NCBI GenBank assembly: GCA_034436755.1
Contig: DAOTVB010000248.1
Location: 1-64,000 of the forward strand
Origin: CAKZQX01 sp034436755
Lineage (GTDB): Bacteria; Chloroflexota; Chloroflexia; Chloroflexales; Chloroflexaceae
Direction of reading: 5' to 3'
Length of the DNA: 64,000 bases
Both the position numbers and the translations under genes were made by a program. Positions 6,551 through 14,986 of the stretch are shown in pieces. The notes under the pieces were generated by a model. The model had not been told where the DNA came from, searched no databases, and saw nothing but the letters and a program-made list of their open reading frames with translations. Position 1 is the first letter of the stretch. Each line of letters starts with the position of its first letter.

Positions 6551-7591
6551 TTATGAAAAGAAGAGCAAGGCAACCGCGCCCAGATAGAGCACCAGGATCA
6601 TAAAACTCTCGAATCCGATATTCCCAATGCCCCGCTCCTGGCGGCGGATCAAGCCCATCAGCAAGATACCGACCAGCAGGCCAGTCAGTGCCATCAGGAA
6701 AATCTGCTGTTCGGTTATCGCGTGATAGATTGATCCCTCGCGGTAGGCCACATCTGATACGGCCACAAAGAGCGTGTCAAAGGCATTCCCCCCGATAATC
6801 CCGCTTACGGCCAGGGTAAGCGCTCCCTGCCGCACTGCCGATACCGAGGTGACCAGTTCCGGGAGCGAAGTCGAGACAGCGGTGAACAGACCACCCACCA
6901 CGGTTTGCGAAAGGCCGGTGCTATCAGAAATCACCTCGCCGGTACGCCCGACAACCCAGCCGGCAGCGCCAATAATTACGGCAAAGATGGCAAATCGTAC
7001 CCACATTCCGACCAGGCTCTGGCGATGGGCGGCCTCCTCATCCGGCACGTCCTCTTCCATTTTGGCGGTCTGGCGCGGTCGCCACATTGGTTCATTCCGG
7101 GCCTGCTGGACCATCTGCAACCCATAGACGTAGACAATAATCATAAAGGGCGAAGCCGGGTTGATCCCCCAGATATGAAATGGTGGACTGGTTGTCGCCA
7201 GGATCGGAATTGCCAGCAGCGTAATGAGCAGTGTGCCCTGCATAATATTGGCAGCCGAGGCCGCCGCATGCTCCAGGTTGGCTTTGCGGTAAGCCGCGTC
7301 GGCGGCGACCAGGAAAACCGTCTGGACGGCAATCCCGCCCAGCGCATTACTGACCGCAAGTTCCGGGTAGCCATTGGCCGCCGTTGTCACCGAGGTAATA
7401 ATACCGGGAAGCGAAGTACTCGCCCCCAGAAAGAGCGCGCCGGCAATGGCTTCACCCATGCCGGTGCGATCCGCCAGGCGGTCAACCAGTTCGGCCTGTC
7501 GCCACCCGATTAAGCCGATAATGATGGCAGCAATAACAAACAGAATGATACTGGTAAGCAGGGACCAGTTTGCGGGGTTAAGTGCGGCGAT
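6551..7591 (-). CDS. Sodium/calcium exchanger family membrane protein; start codon unusual
   Basis: A CaCA-superfamily antiporter of about 346 residues with two repeats of hydrophobic segments. The signature alpha-repeats are seen as GALFLGASTSLPGIITSV and GGLFTAVSTSLPELVTSV, each followed by a GG/GN-type helix start (NALGGIAVQT, GIIGGNAFDT). It should exchange Ca2+ or another cation against Na+ or H+. The start is a puzzle: a perfect AGGAGG sits six bases before an ATC codon (7591-7589), and no ATG, GTG or TTG follows in frame until well inside the first helix. The frame is open upstream to 7738, but that would begin upstream of the lon terminator. An in-frame TTG 18 codons upstream lacks a ribosome binding site. 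I therefore favour ATC initiation or a lost start. Confidence 0.7.
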   Translation of the reverse strand: MAALNPANWSLLTSIILFVIAAIIIGLIGWRQAELVDRLADRTGMGEAIAGALFLGASTSLPGIITSVTTAANGYPELAVSNALGGIAVQTVFLVAADAAYRKANLEHAAASAANIMQGTLLITLLAIPILATTSPPFHIWGINPASPFMIIVYVYGLQMVQQARNEPMWRPRQTAKMEEDVPDEEAAHRQSLVGMWVRFAIFAVIIGAAGWVVGRTGEVISDSTGLSQTVVGGLFTAVSTSLPELVTSVSAVRQGALTLAVSGIIGGNAFDTLFVAVSDVAYREGSIYHAITEQQIFLMALTGLLVGILLMGLIRRQERGIGNIGFESFMILVLYLGAVALLFFS

Positions 7592-7682
7592 GTGACACCT
7601 CCTGTGATGCTTCTTCTGTGTGGAAACCTGTCGGGATTGTAGCAAGTAGTGTGCCACACGCCGGTATGGGAGTATACCCAAC

Positions 7683-7720
7683 AAAAAACCCTTCTGCAAG
7701 TGATAATTCTTGCAGAAGGG
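7683..7720 (-). terminator. Intrinsic terminator of lon
   Basis: CCCTTCTGCAAG (7689-7700) pairs perfectly with 7709-7720 around an 8-base loop. On the minus strand the hairpin is followed by six T residues (7688-7683). It lies 38 bases beyond the lon stop codon. Confidence 0.9.
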
Positions 7721-7757
7721 GTGATCAGATAAACCCATATTCAGGCAAAACTGCCGC

Positions 7758-10235
7758 TTAATCCCCAGTTTTTACCATCTGCGGGGCCGGCTTCCCATTG
7801 TTGAGCGCAATCTTGAGCACCTCGTCCATGGATGTAACCGGAACGAGATCAAGCTCTTCCCGCACCTTATCCGGCAGATCATTGATATCTTTGGTGTTCT
7901 CCTTCGGCAGGATAAAGGTCTTGATCCCCGCCCGGTGCGCGGCCAGCGTCTTCTCCTTCAGGCCGCCGATGCCCAGCACCTTACCACGTAGCGTTACTTC
8001 GCCGGTCATTGCCACATCGCGCCGCACTGGTTGCCCGGTCACGGCACTGATCAGCGCTGTCGTCAGCGTGATCCCGGCGGAAGGTCCATCTTTGGGAATG
8101 GCACCCTCCGGCACATGGATGTGGAAGGCATGATCTTCAAAATATTTTGGATCAACCCCAAACTGCTCGGACCAGGCACGGGCAAAGGACATGGCCGCCT
8201 GCGCACTCTCCTTCATCACATCACCCAGACGTCCCGTAATCTGGAGAGTCCCCTTGCCCCGCACCGGCAGCACCTCAATGCTAAGAATATCACCACCGGC
8301 CTGCGTCCAGGAAACGCCCGTCGCTACCCCGATCTCGTCGTTCTCCTGGGCCAACCCAAAGGTAAACCGCTCCGGTCCCAGGTAGGTTGCAATGTCGTCC
8401 GCATCAATCGTAAACGAGAGCGCTGATTTTTTCGTTTCATCGGTCTCGTCGGGCGACTGCTCCACGCCGTTGGGTGATTCCTCGTCACTGGCGGCGGCGA
8501 CCTTGCGAGCCACTTTACGACAGACGCTTGCCAGTTCCCGCTCCAGGTTACGCACCCCGGCCTCGCGCGTATACTCGCGCACCAGCTTCAGGATGGCCTC
8601 GTCGGTAAAGGTCAGTTGCTCCGCCTGCAGACCGTGGAACTCGCGCTGCTTGGGCACCAGGAAGCCTTTGGCGATACCCAGCTTCTCATCCTCGGTGTAG
8701 CCGCCGATCTCGATCACTTCCATACGATCCCGCAGCGGAGCCGGAATGGGCTCAAGCTGGTTAGCGGTCGCAATAAAGATGACCTTGCTCAGATCGTACG
8801 GGATCTCCAGGTAATGATCGCTGAAAGTATTGTTCTGCTCCGGATCGAGCACCTCCAGCAGCGCCGAGGTCGGGTCGCCCCGGAAATCCATCCCGACTTT
8901 GTCAACCTCGTCCAGCACATAGACCGGGCTGTTTGATTTGGCCGTCTTCATCCCCTGGATAATCCGCCCGGGCATTGCCCCGATGTAGGTGCGGCGATGC
9001 CCGCGAATCTCGGCCTCGTCGCGCACGCCACCCAGGCTGGTCCGCACAAACTGGCGGTTGAGCGAGCGCGCAATCGAGCGCCCCAGGCTGGTCTTCCCCA
9101 CGCCGGGAGGGCCAACAAAGCAGAGGATCGGCGACCGCATACTGTTCCCGGCCAGCTTGCGCACCGCCAGATACTCCAGGATACGCTCCTTGACCTTCTC
9201 CAGGCCATAGTGATCCTCGTCCAGTACCTGCTGTGCTTCGCCGATGCGGATCTCCGGGTGCTCCTCCTCGGCCCAGGGCAGATTGACGATCCAGTCCAGG
9301 TAGGTGCGAATCACCCCGGCTTCGGGACTATTCATCCCCTGCTGTGCCAGGCGCTTAACCTCGTGCAGCCCCTGTTCCTTGACATAATCGGGCGCATCCA
9401 TCTCGTTAATCTTGCGCCGCAGTTCGTCAATCGGGTCATCGCTCTCTTCGTCTTCGCCCAACTCCCGCCGGATCACGCGCATCTGCTCACGCAAGAAATA
9501 TTCGCGCTGGCTCTGGTCCAGCACCTCTTTCGTGTCCTGCTGGATCTTCTGGCGCAGCTTGAGCAGTTCAATCTGGCGTGCCAGGATCAGATAGCCCTTG
9601 CGCAACCGCTCCGTCGGGTCAAGCGTATTCAGGATCTCCAGGCGATCACTGAAGTCAAACGCCGGGCCATAGGTGACAATATCGGCCAGATGCCCGGGGC
9701 GGTCGATCCGGTGGACAAAGGCGACCGCTTCCTGGGGTACTTCGCCCAGGTGATCGACAAACTCATCCACCTGCTGCTTAACCGTCTCCATCAGCGCCTG
9801 AATTTCCATACCGGACACATCGGCGTCGAAGATCGGCAAACAGCGCACCCGGTAGAAGGGTTCATTCTGGGTTGCATCCAGGATGTGCGCCCGGTACGCG
9901 CCCTCAAGAATGATCCGTACGGTACCATCGGGCAGCTTAATAAACTCTTCCAGTTTTGCAATCACACCAATTGGGGGAAGCTGTTGCGTACTGTTATTTT
10001 TATACCCCTCGATTTCATTCTCCGAGACAAAAATGAGCAGTACTTCACGCTCTTCTTCCCAGGCCCGCTCCATCGCCCGGTATGATTTGCCCTGACCAAC
10101 CTGAAGCGGCACGGTCATATGGGGCATGATTACCATCTCACCCAGGACCACCAGCGGCAGTTCGCGTTCAAATCCATCGGTGTCGGTATGATCCAGCGTG
10201 AATTCTTCTTCTCGATCTAACAGATTGTTACTCAT
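7758..10235 (-). CDS. lon: ATP-dependent protease La (Lon)
   Basis: An 825-residue cytoplasmic AAA+ serine protease that degrades misfolded and regulatory proteins. The N-terminal substrate-binding domain spans about residues 25-230. The ATPase domain carries the Walker A motif GPPGVGKTS near residue 375 and the Walker B segment VYVLDEVDK. The C-terminal protease domain has the Ser719 (DGPSAG)-Lys762 (KEKTLAAHR) catalytic dyad with the same 43-residue spacing as in E. coli Lon. GAGGAAG precedes the ATG. A serine-, glutamate- and asparagine-rich insert of about 30 residues (ASDEESPNGVEQSPDETDE) lengthens the region between ATPase and protease. Transcription probably starts from the promoter at 10289-10318 and ends at 7683. 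Confidence 0.97.
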   Translation of the reverse strand: MSNNLLDREEEFTLDHTDTDGFERELPLVVLGEMVIMPHMTVPLQVGQGKSYRAMERAWEEEREVLLIFVSENEIEGYKNNSTQQLPPIGVIAKLEEFIKLPDGTVRIILEGAYRAHILDATQNEPFYRVRCLPIFDADVSGMEIQALMETVKQQVDEFVDHLGEVPQEAVAFVHRIDRPGHLADIVTYGPAFDFSDRLEILNTLDPTERLRKGYLILARQIELLKLRQKIQQDTKEVLDQSQREYFLREQMRVIRRELGEDEESDDPIDELRRKINEMDAPDYVKEQGLHEVKRLAQQGMNSPEAGVIRTYLDWIVNLPWAEEEHPEIRIGEAQQVLDEDHYGLEKVKERILEYLAVRKLAGNSMRSPILCFVGPPGVGKTSLGRSIARSLNRQFVRTSLGGVRDEAEIRGHRRTYIGAMPGRIIQGMKTAKSNSPVYVLDEVDKVGMDFRGDPTSALLEVLDPEQNNTFSDHYLEIPYDLSKVIFIATANQLEPIPAPLRDRMEVIEIGGYTEDEKLGIAKGFLVPKQREFHGLQAEQLTFTDEAILKLVREYTREAGVRNLERELASVCRKVARKVAAASDEESPNGVEQSPDETDETKKSALSFTIDADDIATYLGPERFTFGLAQENDEIGVATGVSWTQAGGDILSIEVLPVRGKGTLQITGRLGDVMKESAQAAMSFARAWSEQFGVDPKYFEDHAFHIHVPEGAIPKDGPSAGITLTTALISAVTGQPVRRDVAMTGEVTLRGKVLGIGGLKEKTLAAHRAGIKTFILPKENTKDINDLPDKVREELDLVPVTSMDEVLKIALNNGKPAPQMVKTGD

Positions 10236-10288
10236 CGATACTTCCTCGCTTCTACAGGACGGTCGGGGGCCTGCGTGGTAGTGTAAAA

Positions 10289-10318
10289 ATGATATCCAGA
10301 TTAAACCGTAACGAACAA
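10289..10318 (-). promoter_or_regulatory. Probable sigma-70 promoter of lon
   Basis: On the minus strand TTGTTC is followed after 18 bases by TATCAT, about 50 bases before the lon start. Both hexamers deviate from consensus, and no heat-shock (CIRCE-like) repeat was seen. Confidence 0.4.
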
Positions 10319-10366
10319 CGCTATTCTGATTTCTGATTACTCATCTGACCGGCTTGCCGGGCCAGT

Positions 10367-10885
10367 TTAGGCCCAGTGGTGCGTATCGCCCCGTTCTAAC
10401 ATCCGGAGCATACTGAGCAACACCTGGTCTAACAGGCGGAGCAGCGTGTCAATATCCTCCGCGCTCAAATGTCCCAGCGCTGCCTGCATCTGTTCATGGC
10501 GTGCCTGCTTAATCTCGGCAATCAGCGAACTTCCCCGTGGCGTCACCACAACCATAACCTGCCGCCGATCACGCGCATGGCGTGTCCGCTCGACCAGTTG
10601 CTTCTCCAGCAGGCGATCCACGATGCCGGTCAATGATGCGGCCGACTGCTGAGTTGCCTCGGCCAGATCCGACATTTTGCATGGATCTCTCATCTGATGC
10701 AGATGCAGGAGGCTGTAAAACTGTGGCAGTGTCATGTTGAAACGTTCTTCATCAAGCAGTTGCATAAACTGGCGCTGACTGAGCCAGCTAATCTGCATAA
10801 TGGCGCGCTCAATCTCTTCAAGATCGGCATGCTGAGTTCCATCTAGCGTAATCTGCGGATCTGCGTCCCGGTCTGGTGCGCCCAT
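10367..10885 (-). CDS. MarR-family transcriptional regulator
   Basis: A 172-residue DNA-binding protein. The winged helix-turn-helix occupies about residues 55-125, with QFYSLLHLHQMRDPCKMSDL, then EATQQSAASLTGIVDRLLEK (recognition helix) and the wing RTRHARDRRQVMVVVTPRG. Long flanking helices form the dimer interface. MarR proteins usually repress their own and neighbouring genes and release DNA on binding a phenolic or oxidative ligand; no ligand can be inferred here. GGGAGAG lies four bases before the ATG. The gene has its own near-consensus promoter at 10937-10965, overlapped by a palindrome that may be its operator. Confidence 0.9.
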   Translation of the reverse strand: MGAPDRDADPQITLDGTQHADLEEIERAIMQISWLSQRQFMQLLDEERFNMTLPQFYSLLHLHQMRDPCKMSDLAEATQQSAASLTGIVDRLLEKQLVERTRHARDRRQVMVVVTPRGSSLIAEIKQARHEQMQAALGHLSAEDIDTLLRLLDQVLLSMLRMLERGDTHHWA

Positions 10886-10921
10886 GGAACTCTCCCTACA
10901 GCTATTGCTAGAGCCTATAAA

Positions 10922-10965
10922 TATTCAACGTTGTTAAGTATATCATTCCTTAAGGGTTATGTCAA
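10922..10965 (-). promoter_or_regulatory. Promoter and likely self-operator of the marR gene
   Basis: On the minus strand TTGACA (10965-10960) and TATACT (10942-10937) are separated by 17 bases. Immediately downstream, around the expected start point, lies the imperfect palindrome TTAACAACGTTGAATA centred on CAACGTTG (10927-10934). Its size and position suit a MarR dimer blocking its own transcription. Confidence 0.65.
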
Positions 10966-10970
10966 TGGCA

Positions 10971-11182
10971 CAAGGTACGCGGTGGGAGTTTGGACCACGA
11001 AGAACACGAAATGAGCGAATATCGCGAAACTGTCAGTACTGACATGGATCAGGCGATCCCGTGTTTGGCGGGGGATAGGGCCTCCGGCAGGGCGGAAGAA
11101 ACCTGAGTACCATGCTGCCGCAGGCGATTCTGTCGTTCACTGGGTGAAGCGTCCGGTTTGCAGGTCAAACGCGTAATGCGTA
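10971..11182 (-). mobile_element. Element A copy 2, without palindromic core
   Basis: Read on the minus strand, this has the left end TTACGCGTTTGACC, the modules ATCGCCTGCGGCAGCATGG and TTTCTTCCGCCCTGCCGGAG, then a tail with GGATCGCCTGATCCATG and TTTCGTGTTCTTCGTGGTCC, ending in CCGCGTACC. The tail aligns with element A copy 3 (48141-48240). The perfect palindrome found in copies 1 and 3 is absent. I found no convincing target duplication, so this copy is probably older. Confidence 0.7.
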
Positions 11183-11268
11183 TTGAATGATGGATGGTTG
11201 ATGTGGTGGGCGGCAGCACGGCTGCCGCCCGGTTGGTAGGCGGCGGCCTGGCTACCGCCTACCAGAGA

Positions 11269-11820
11269 TCAGAGGTCGAATACAGCCCGGATCATCTGCT
11301 CATCGCTGCTGCTATGCATCAACCGGAAGCCCATTGCCCGGCAGATCCGCATCATCGCCAGATTATCGGGGTGAATATCGGCCATAACCGTGCGGAGCTG
11401 TTCGTCCCGGCCAACCTGGATCAGCCGCTGCATCAACTCTTTGCCCAGGCCGCGCCCGTGGCAGCGATCATTAACCACAATGCCAAACTCGGCCGTATCG
11501 GTCGCGTCAATTTTGCTGAGCCGACCAACCGCCAGAATGCCGGGCATCTGGGTCAACGGCTCCTGCTGCTCGACCACCAGCACCATATCGCGGTCATAGT
11601 CAACATGGCAGATCCGCGCCAGCCGGGCCGGGGCGATGCGCTGGCGCAGGGCAATAATCTGGAAGTAGCGAAAGTAGACGCTATGTTCGGACAGGGTCAT
11701 GTGGAACGTCACCAGGAGTGGTGCGTCGTCAGGCCGGATGGGCCGAATAAGCACCTCGGTACCATCCTTCATCGTCCACCGTGACACATAGTGTGTAGGG
11801 TAGGGGCGTGGCAACAGCAT
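11269..11820 (-). CDS. GNAT-family N-acetyltransferase
   Basis: A 183-residue single-domain acetyltransferase. The acetyl-CoA binding motif A is visible as VVNDRCHGRGLGKELM (R/Q-x-x-G-x-G/A pattern), followed by the NLAMMRICRAMGF helix. The N-terminal WTMKDGTEVLIRPIRPDDAP and SVYFRYFQ closely resemble the stand-alone or C-terminal acetyltransferase domain of Pat-type protein lysine acetyltransferases, which modify acetyl-CoA synthetase. The substrate is therefore probably a protein, but this is inference. It stands alone next to the tRNA-Leu gene. Confidence 0.85.
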   Translation of the reverse strand: MLLPRPYPTHYVSRWTMKDGTEVLIRPIRPDDAPLLVTFHMTLSEHSVYFRYFQIIALRQRIAPARLARICHVDYDRDMVLVVEQQEPLTQMPGILAVGRLSKIDATDTAEFGIVVNDRCHGRGLGKELMQRLIQVGRDEQLRTVMADIHPDNLAMMRICRAMGFRLMHSSSDEQMIRAVFDL

Positions 11821-12040
11821 CGGCAGGTGTCCTCATGCCTGGTACTGCGTCTCATGCAGGTTCGCTTCTGATACTTATTGTACCAGGAAATGGTGACGTA
11901 GTTGCGGCAGAAACTATGGAGATGAGCAGAACAGCACTGGTTGTGTACACCGGCAGTGGGGGAAGGCTGCTGCAACGCAGATCTCATCCTGCGCCTTTTG
12001 CCTTTACTGCGTTGACAGGCAGAGTGTAGGATGAATGAAG

Positions 12041-12124
12041 TGGTGGGGATGGTGGGATTTGAACCCACACGCCTTGCGGCACATGCTCCTAAGGCATGCG
12101 CGTCTGCCATTTCGCCACATCCCC
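12041..12124 (-). tRNA. tRNA-Leu (anticodon UAG)
   Basis: The acceptor stem GGGGATG (12124-12118) pairs with CATCCCC (12051-12045). The anticodon loop CTTAGGA gives UAG. A long variable arm (GTGCCGCAAGGCGT) marks a class II tRNA, and the T-arm GGGTTCAAATCCC is standard. The discriminator A and the CCA end (12043-12041) are encoded in the DNA. Confidence 0.95.
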
Positions 12125-12204
12125 AGGCGGTCCATCTGGAGTATAGCATACGCGGTTGGCGATTGCAAGAAGCAAATGCATTGATCATCTAGTCACATAC
12201 CCGC

Positions 12205-12234
12205 TTGCCGATGCGTAGCGCCACATGCTATACT
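12205..12234 (+). promoter_or_regulatory. Sigma-70 promoter with long leader for the sugar nucleotidyltransferase gene
   Basis: TTGCCG and TATACT are separated by 18 bases. The start codon is about 180 bases downstream. Confidence 0.55.
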
Positions 12235-12310
12235 AGGCACTAGATAAGGTTTTGCCCAACCGAACGAGCGTCAACGACGAGCAAACGAACAGGGTTTCAT
12301 CATTGCCGTC

Positions 12311-12332
12311 GGGAGAGGTTTTTACCTCTCCC
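12311..12332 (+). promoter_or_regulatory. Hairpin in the leader upstream of 12423
   Basis: GGGAGAGGT pairs perfectly with ACCTCTCCC around a TTTT loop. It is not followed by a T-run, so attenuation is possible but unproven. A transcript-stabilising or protein-binding role is equally possible. Confidence 0.4.
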
Positions 12333-12422
12333 ACATTCGTGTCTCCCGGTTTACGACACGCAACCTTACATCATCCCGCCCACCTATCTGCATTGGCCTG
12401 TACCTGACAGAGGAGTCACGCT

Positions 12423-14921
12423 ATGAAAGCGGTCGTTATGGCAGGGGGAGAAGGCACCCGCCTGCGTCCACTTACCATTAACCGCCCCAAACCAATGGTA
12501 TCGCTGGTGGATCGTCCGGTGATTCATCATATTATCGAGTTGCTCAAGCTCCACGGGATTACCGATATTGTGATTACGGTGCAGTACCTTGCCAATGTAA
12601 TCCAGGATTATTATGGTGATGGGAGCAACTATGGGGTGAATATCACTTATTCACTCGAAGAGATACCGTTGGGAACGGCGGGAAGTGTAAAAAATGCTGA
12701 ACGGTTTCTCCAGGAGCCATTTCTGGTTATCTCGGGGGATGCGCTGACCGATTTTAATCTTTCCCAGATTATTGATTATCACTTCAGTACCAAAGCCGCT
12801 GTGACGATGACGCTGACGCGTGTGCCCAATCCGCTGGATTATGGCGTGATTATTACCGACGAGCAGGGTAATGTGCGGCAGTTTTTGGAGAAACCAAGCT
12901 GGGGTGAGGTCTTTTCCGATACGGTGAATACCGGCATCTATGTGCTCAACCCCGATGTCTTTGAGTATATTCCCAAAAACAAATCGGTTGACTGGTCGAA
13001 GGATATTTTTCCGCTGATGCTCAAGCAGGAAGAGAAGCTCATGGGCTATGTGGCCGAGGGCTACTGGACCGATGTCGGCACGATTGAGGAGTATATGCGT
13101 GCGACGGGGGATTATCTGGCCGGCAAGGTCAACCTGCCGCGTGTGGGCCAGCATATCGGCGGCGGCGTCTGGGTCGAGCGGGACGCCGAGATTGCCCCCG
13201 ATGCACAACTGCATGGGCCGATCTTCCTGGGGCATGGCACGAAGATCAAAGATGGCGTGATTATCCACGGGCCGTCGGTGATTCGGGATTATACCATCCT
13301 GGACAGTCGCGCCAATATTGACCGCTCGATCATCTGGCGCAACTCGTATATTGGGGAGCGTGCCGAACTGCGCGGCGTGATTGTGCTGCGGCAGTGCAAT
13401 ATCCGCAGCCGGGCGGTGTTGTTCGAGGGTGTTGTCATTGGCGATGGGGTGCAGATTGGCAGCGGCGCGGTAATCCAGCCAAATGTCAAGATCTGGCCCA
13501 GCAAGGAGGTTGACGAGGGCGCAACCGTTACCAGCAGCATTATCTGGGGCAGCCAGGGCCGCCGGGTGCTCTTTGGGCGCTATGGCGTGACTGGCCTGGT
13601 GAATGTGGAGATTACGCCGGAGTTCTGCGCCCGGATCGGCGCGGCCTATGGCGCAACGCTGCCGCGCGGCTCGGTGGTGACAATCAACCGTGATGCTCAC
13701 TACACGCCGCGTATGCTCAAGCGGGCCATCATCGCCGGGTTGCCGTCGGCCGGCGTGAATGTGGTGGACCTGCGTACGATGCCGATTCCGGTGGCGCGCT
13801 ACTTCACCCATGCCAGCGGCGCATTCGGCGGGGTGCATGTGCGTCTCTCGCCCTCCGACAATCGGGTTGTCGATATCAAGTTCTTTGATGAGCGGGGGCT
13901 TGACATCAGCAGCAGCATCGAACGCAAAATCGAGCATACATTCTTCCGGGAAGACTATCGCCGGGTCTATCTCGATGAGATCGGGCGGATCGTTTACGGG
14001 AACAATGTTGAGAAGACCTACATCGACGCTTTCTTAAATGCGTTGAGTGCCGATGCGCTGGAGCATATCGCGCGCGACTTTAACCTGGTGGTGGATTATG
14101 CCAACGCCAGCGCCAGCGGTATCCTCTCGGCGATCCTGCGTCGGCTGCATGTCGATGTGGTTGAGCTGAATGCTAACCTCGACGAGCGCCGGCTCTTTCA
14201 GACGGTGGCCCAGTTTGAGGAGGGCATGCAGCGGCTGACCAAAATTACCGCCGTCGTGAACGCCAATCTCGGCGTGCGGGTAGATAGCAGCGGTGAGAAG
14301 GTCTTCCTGGTGGATGACATGGGCCGACGGTTGCCGGGCATTCAGGCGCTGGCGGCGGTCGCTGCGCTGGTGCTGCAGGCGAACGGTGGCGGCACAGTGG
14401 CGGTGCCGGTGACGGCGCCGCGCGCGTTTGAGGAGATTGCCACACGGCATGGCGGCAATATCATTCGCACCCGGGCCACCCTTGGCGCGCTGATGCAGAC
14501 CGCCGCAGACGATCCTGAGTTGCTGATGCTGGGCGATGGTGCGGGCAACTACATCTTCCCTTCGTTCTACCCGATTGCCGATGGTCTTTTTGCCGCCGCG
14601 AAGATTATGGAACTGCTGACCCTCAACGGCGTCTCACTCAGCGAGACGGTGCGTAAACTGCCGCTCTACCATCTGCAGCAGACCAAAGTTCCCTGCCGCT
14701 GGGAAAACAAGGGCAAGGTTATGCGCATTCTCAATCAGCAGTACCAGGAACGCCAGATCGATCAGGTTGATGGTATCAAGATCGACCTGGGTGGCGAGTG
14801 GGTGCTGATCCTGCCCGATCCGGATGGGCCTTTCTTCCATGTGATTGCTGAGGGATCGAGTGAGGATCAGGCGCGGGTATTAACCGAGAAATATGCCGGA
14901 CTGGTTGCGGGGTTGCAATAA
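12423..14921 (+). CDS. Mannose-1-phosphate guanylyltransferase fused to a degenerate phosphomannomutase domain
   Basis: An 832-residue fusion. Residues 1-235 are a nucleotidyltransferase domain (MKAVVMAGGEGTRLRPLT, then RPKPMV) that would form an NDP-sugar, probably GDP-mannose, for glycan synthesis. Residues about 245-375 are left-handed beta-helix hexapeptide repeats. The rest follows the phosphoglucomutase/phosphomannomutase fold but with damaged active sites. The catalytic loop TASHNP reads RLSPSD (Ser476 kept, His-Asn-Pro lost). The metal loop DGDADR reads DSSGEK (621-626). The sugar loop GEMSGH reads GDGAGN (704-709). Similar long proteins are known in Chloroflexota and Cyanobacteria. 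I infer an active transferase and an inactive or regulatory mutase domain. The adenylate kinase-like gene follows 65 bases downstream. Confidence 0.88.
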   Translation: MKAVVMAGGEGTRLRPLTINRPKPMVSLVDRPVIHHIIELLKLHGITDIVITVQYLANVIQDYYGDGSNYGVNITYSLEEIPLGTAGSVKNAERFLQEPFLVISGDALTDFNLSQIIDYHFSTKAAVTMTLTRVPNPLDYGVIITDEQGNVRQFLEKPSWGEVFSDTVNTGIYVLNPDVFEYIPKNKSVDWSKDIFPLMLKQEEKLMGYVAEGYWTDVGTIEEYMRATGDYLAGKVNLPRVGQHIGGGVWVERDAEIAPDAQLHGPIFLGHGTKIKDGVIIHGPSVIRDYTILDSRANIDRSIIWRNSYIGERAELRGVIVLRQCNIRSRAVLFEGVVIGDGVQIGSGAVIQPNVKIWPSKEVDEGATVTSSIIWGSQGRRVLFGRYGVTGLVNVEITPEFCARIGAAYGATLPRGSVVTINRDAHYTPRMLKRAIIAGLPSAGVNVVDLRTMPIPVARYFTHASGAFGGVHVRLSPSDNRVVDIKFFDERGLDISSSIERKIEHTFFREDYRRVYLDEIGRIVYGNNVEKTYIDAFLNALSADALEHIARDFNLVVDYANASASGILSAILRRLHVDVVELNANLDERRLFQTVAQFEEGMQRLTKITAVVNANLGVRVDSSGEKVFLVDDMGRRLPGIQALAAVAALVLQANGGGTVAVPVTAPRAFEEIATRHGGNIIRTRATLGALMQTAADDPELLMLGDGAGNYIFPSFYPIADGLFAAAKIMELLTLNGVSLSETVRKLPLYHLQQTKVPCRWENKGKVMRILNQQYQERQIDQVDGIKIDLGGEWVLILPDPDGPFFHVIAEGSSEDQARVLTEKYAGLVAGLQ

Positions 14922-14986
14922 AAACGGTGGATTGCGAACGGCGAATGCGGAACGCGGTATGCAGGCTATGAGCGGGAGAGACTGTT

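Noticed and set aside
11194..11784. 196-codon plus-strand frame over the GNAT gene
   Set aside because: It is antisense to a clear acetyltransferase with motif A, and its residues show no domain.
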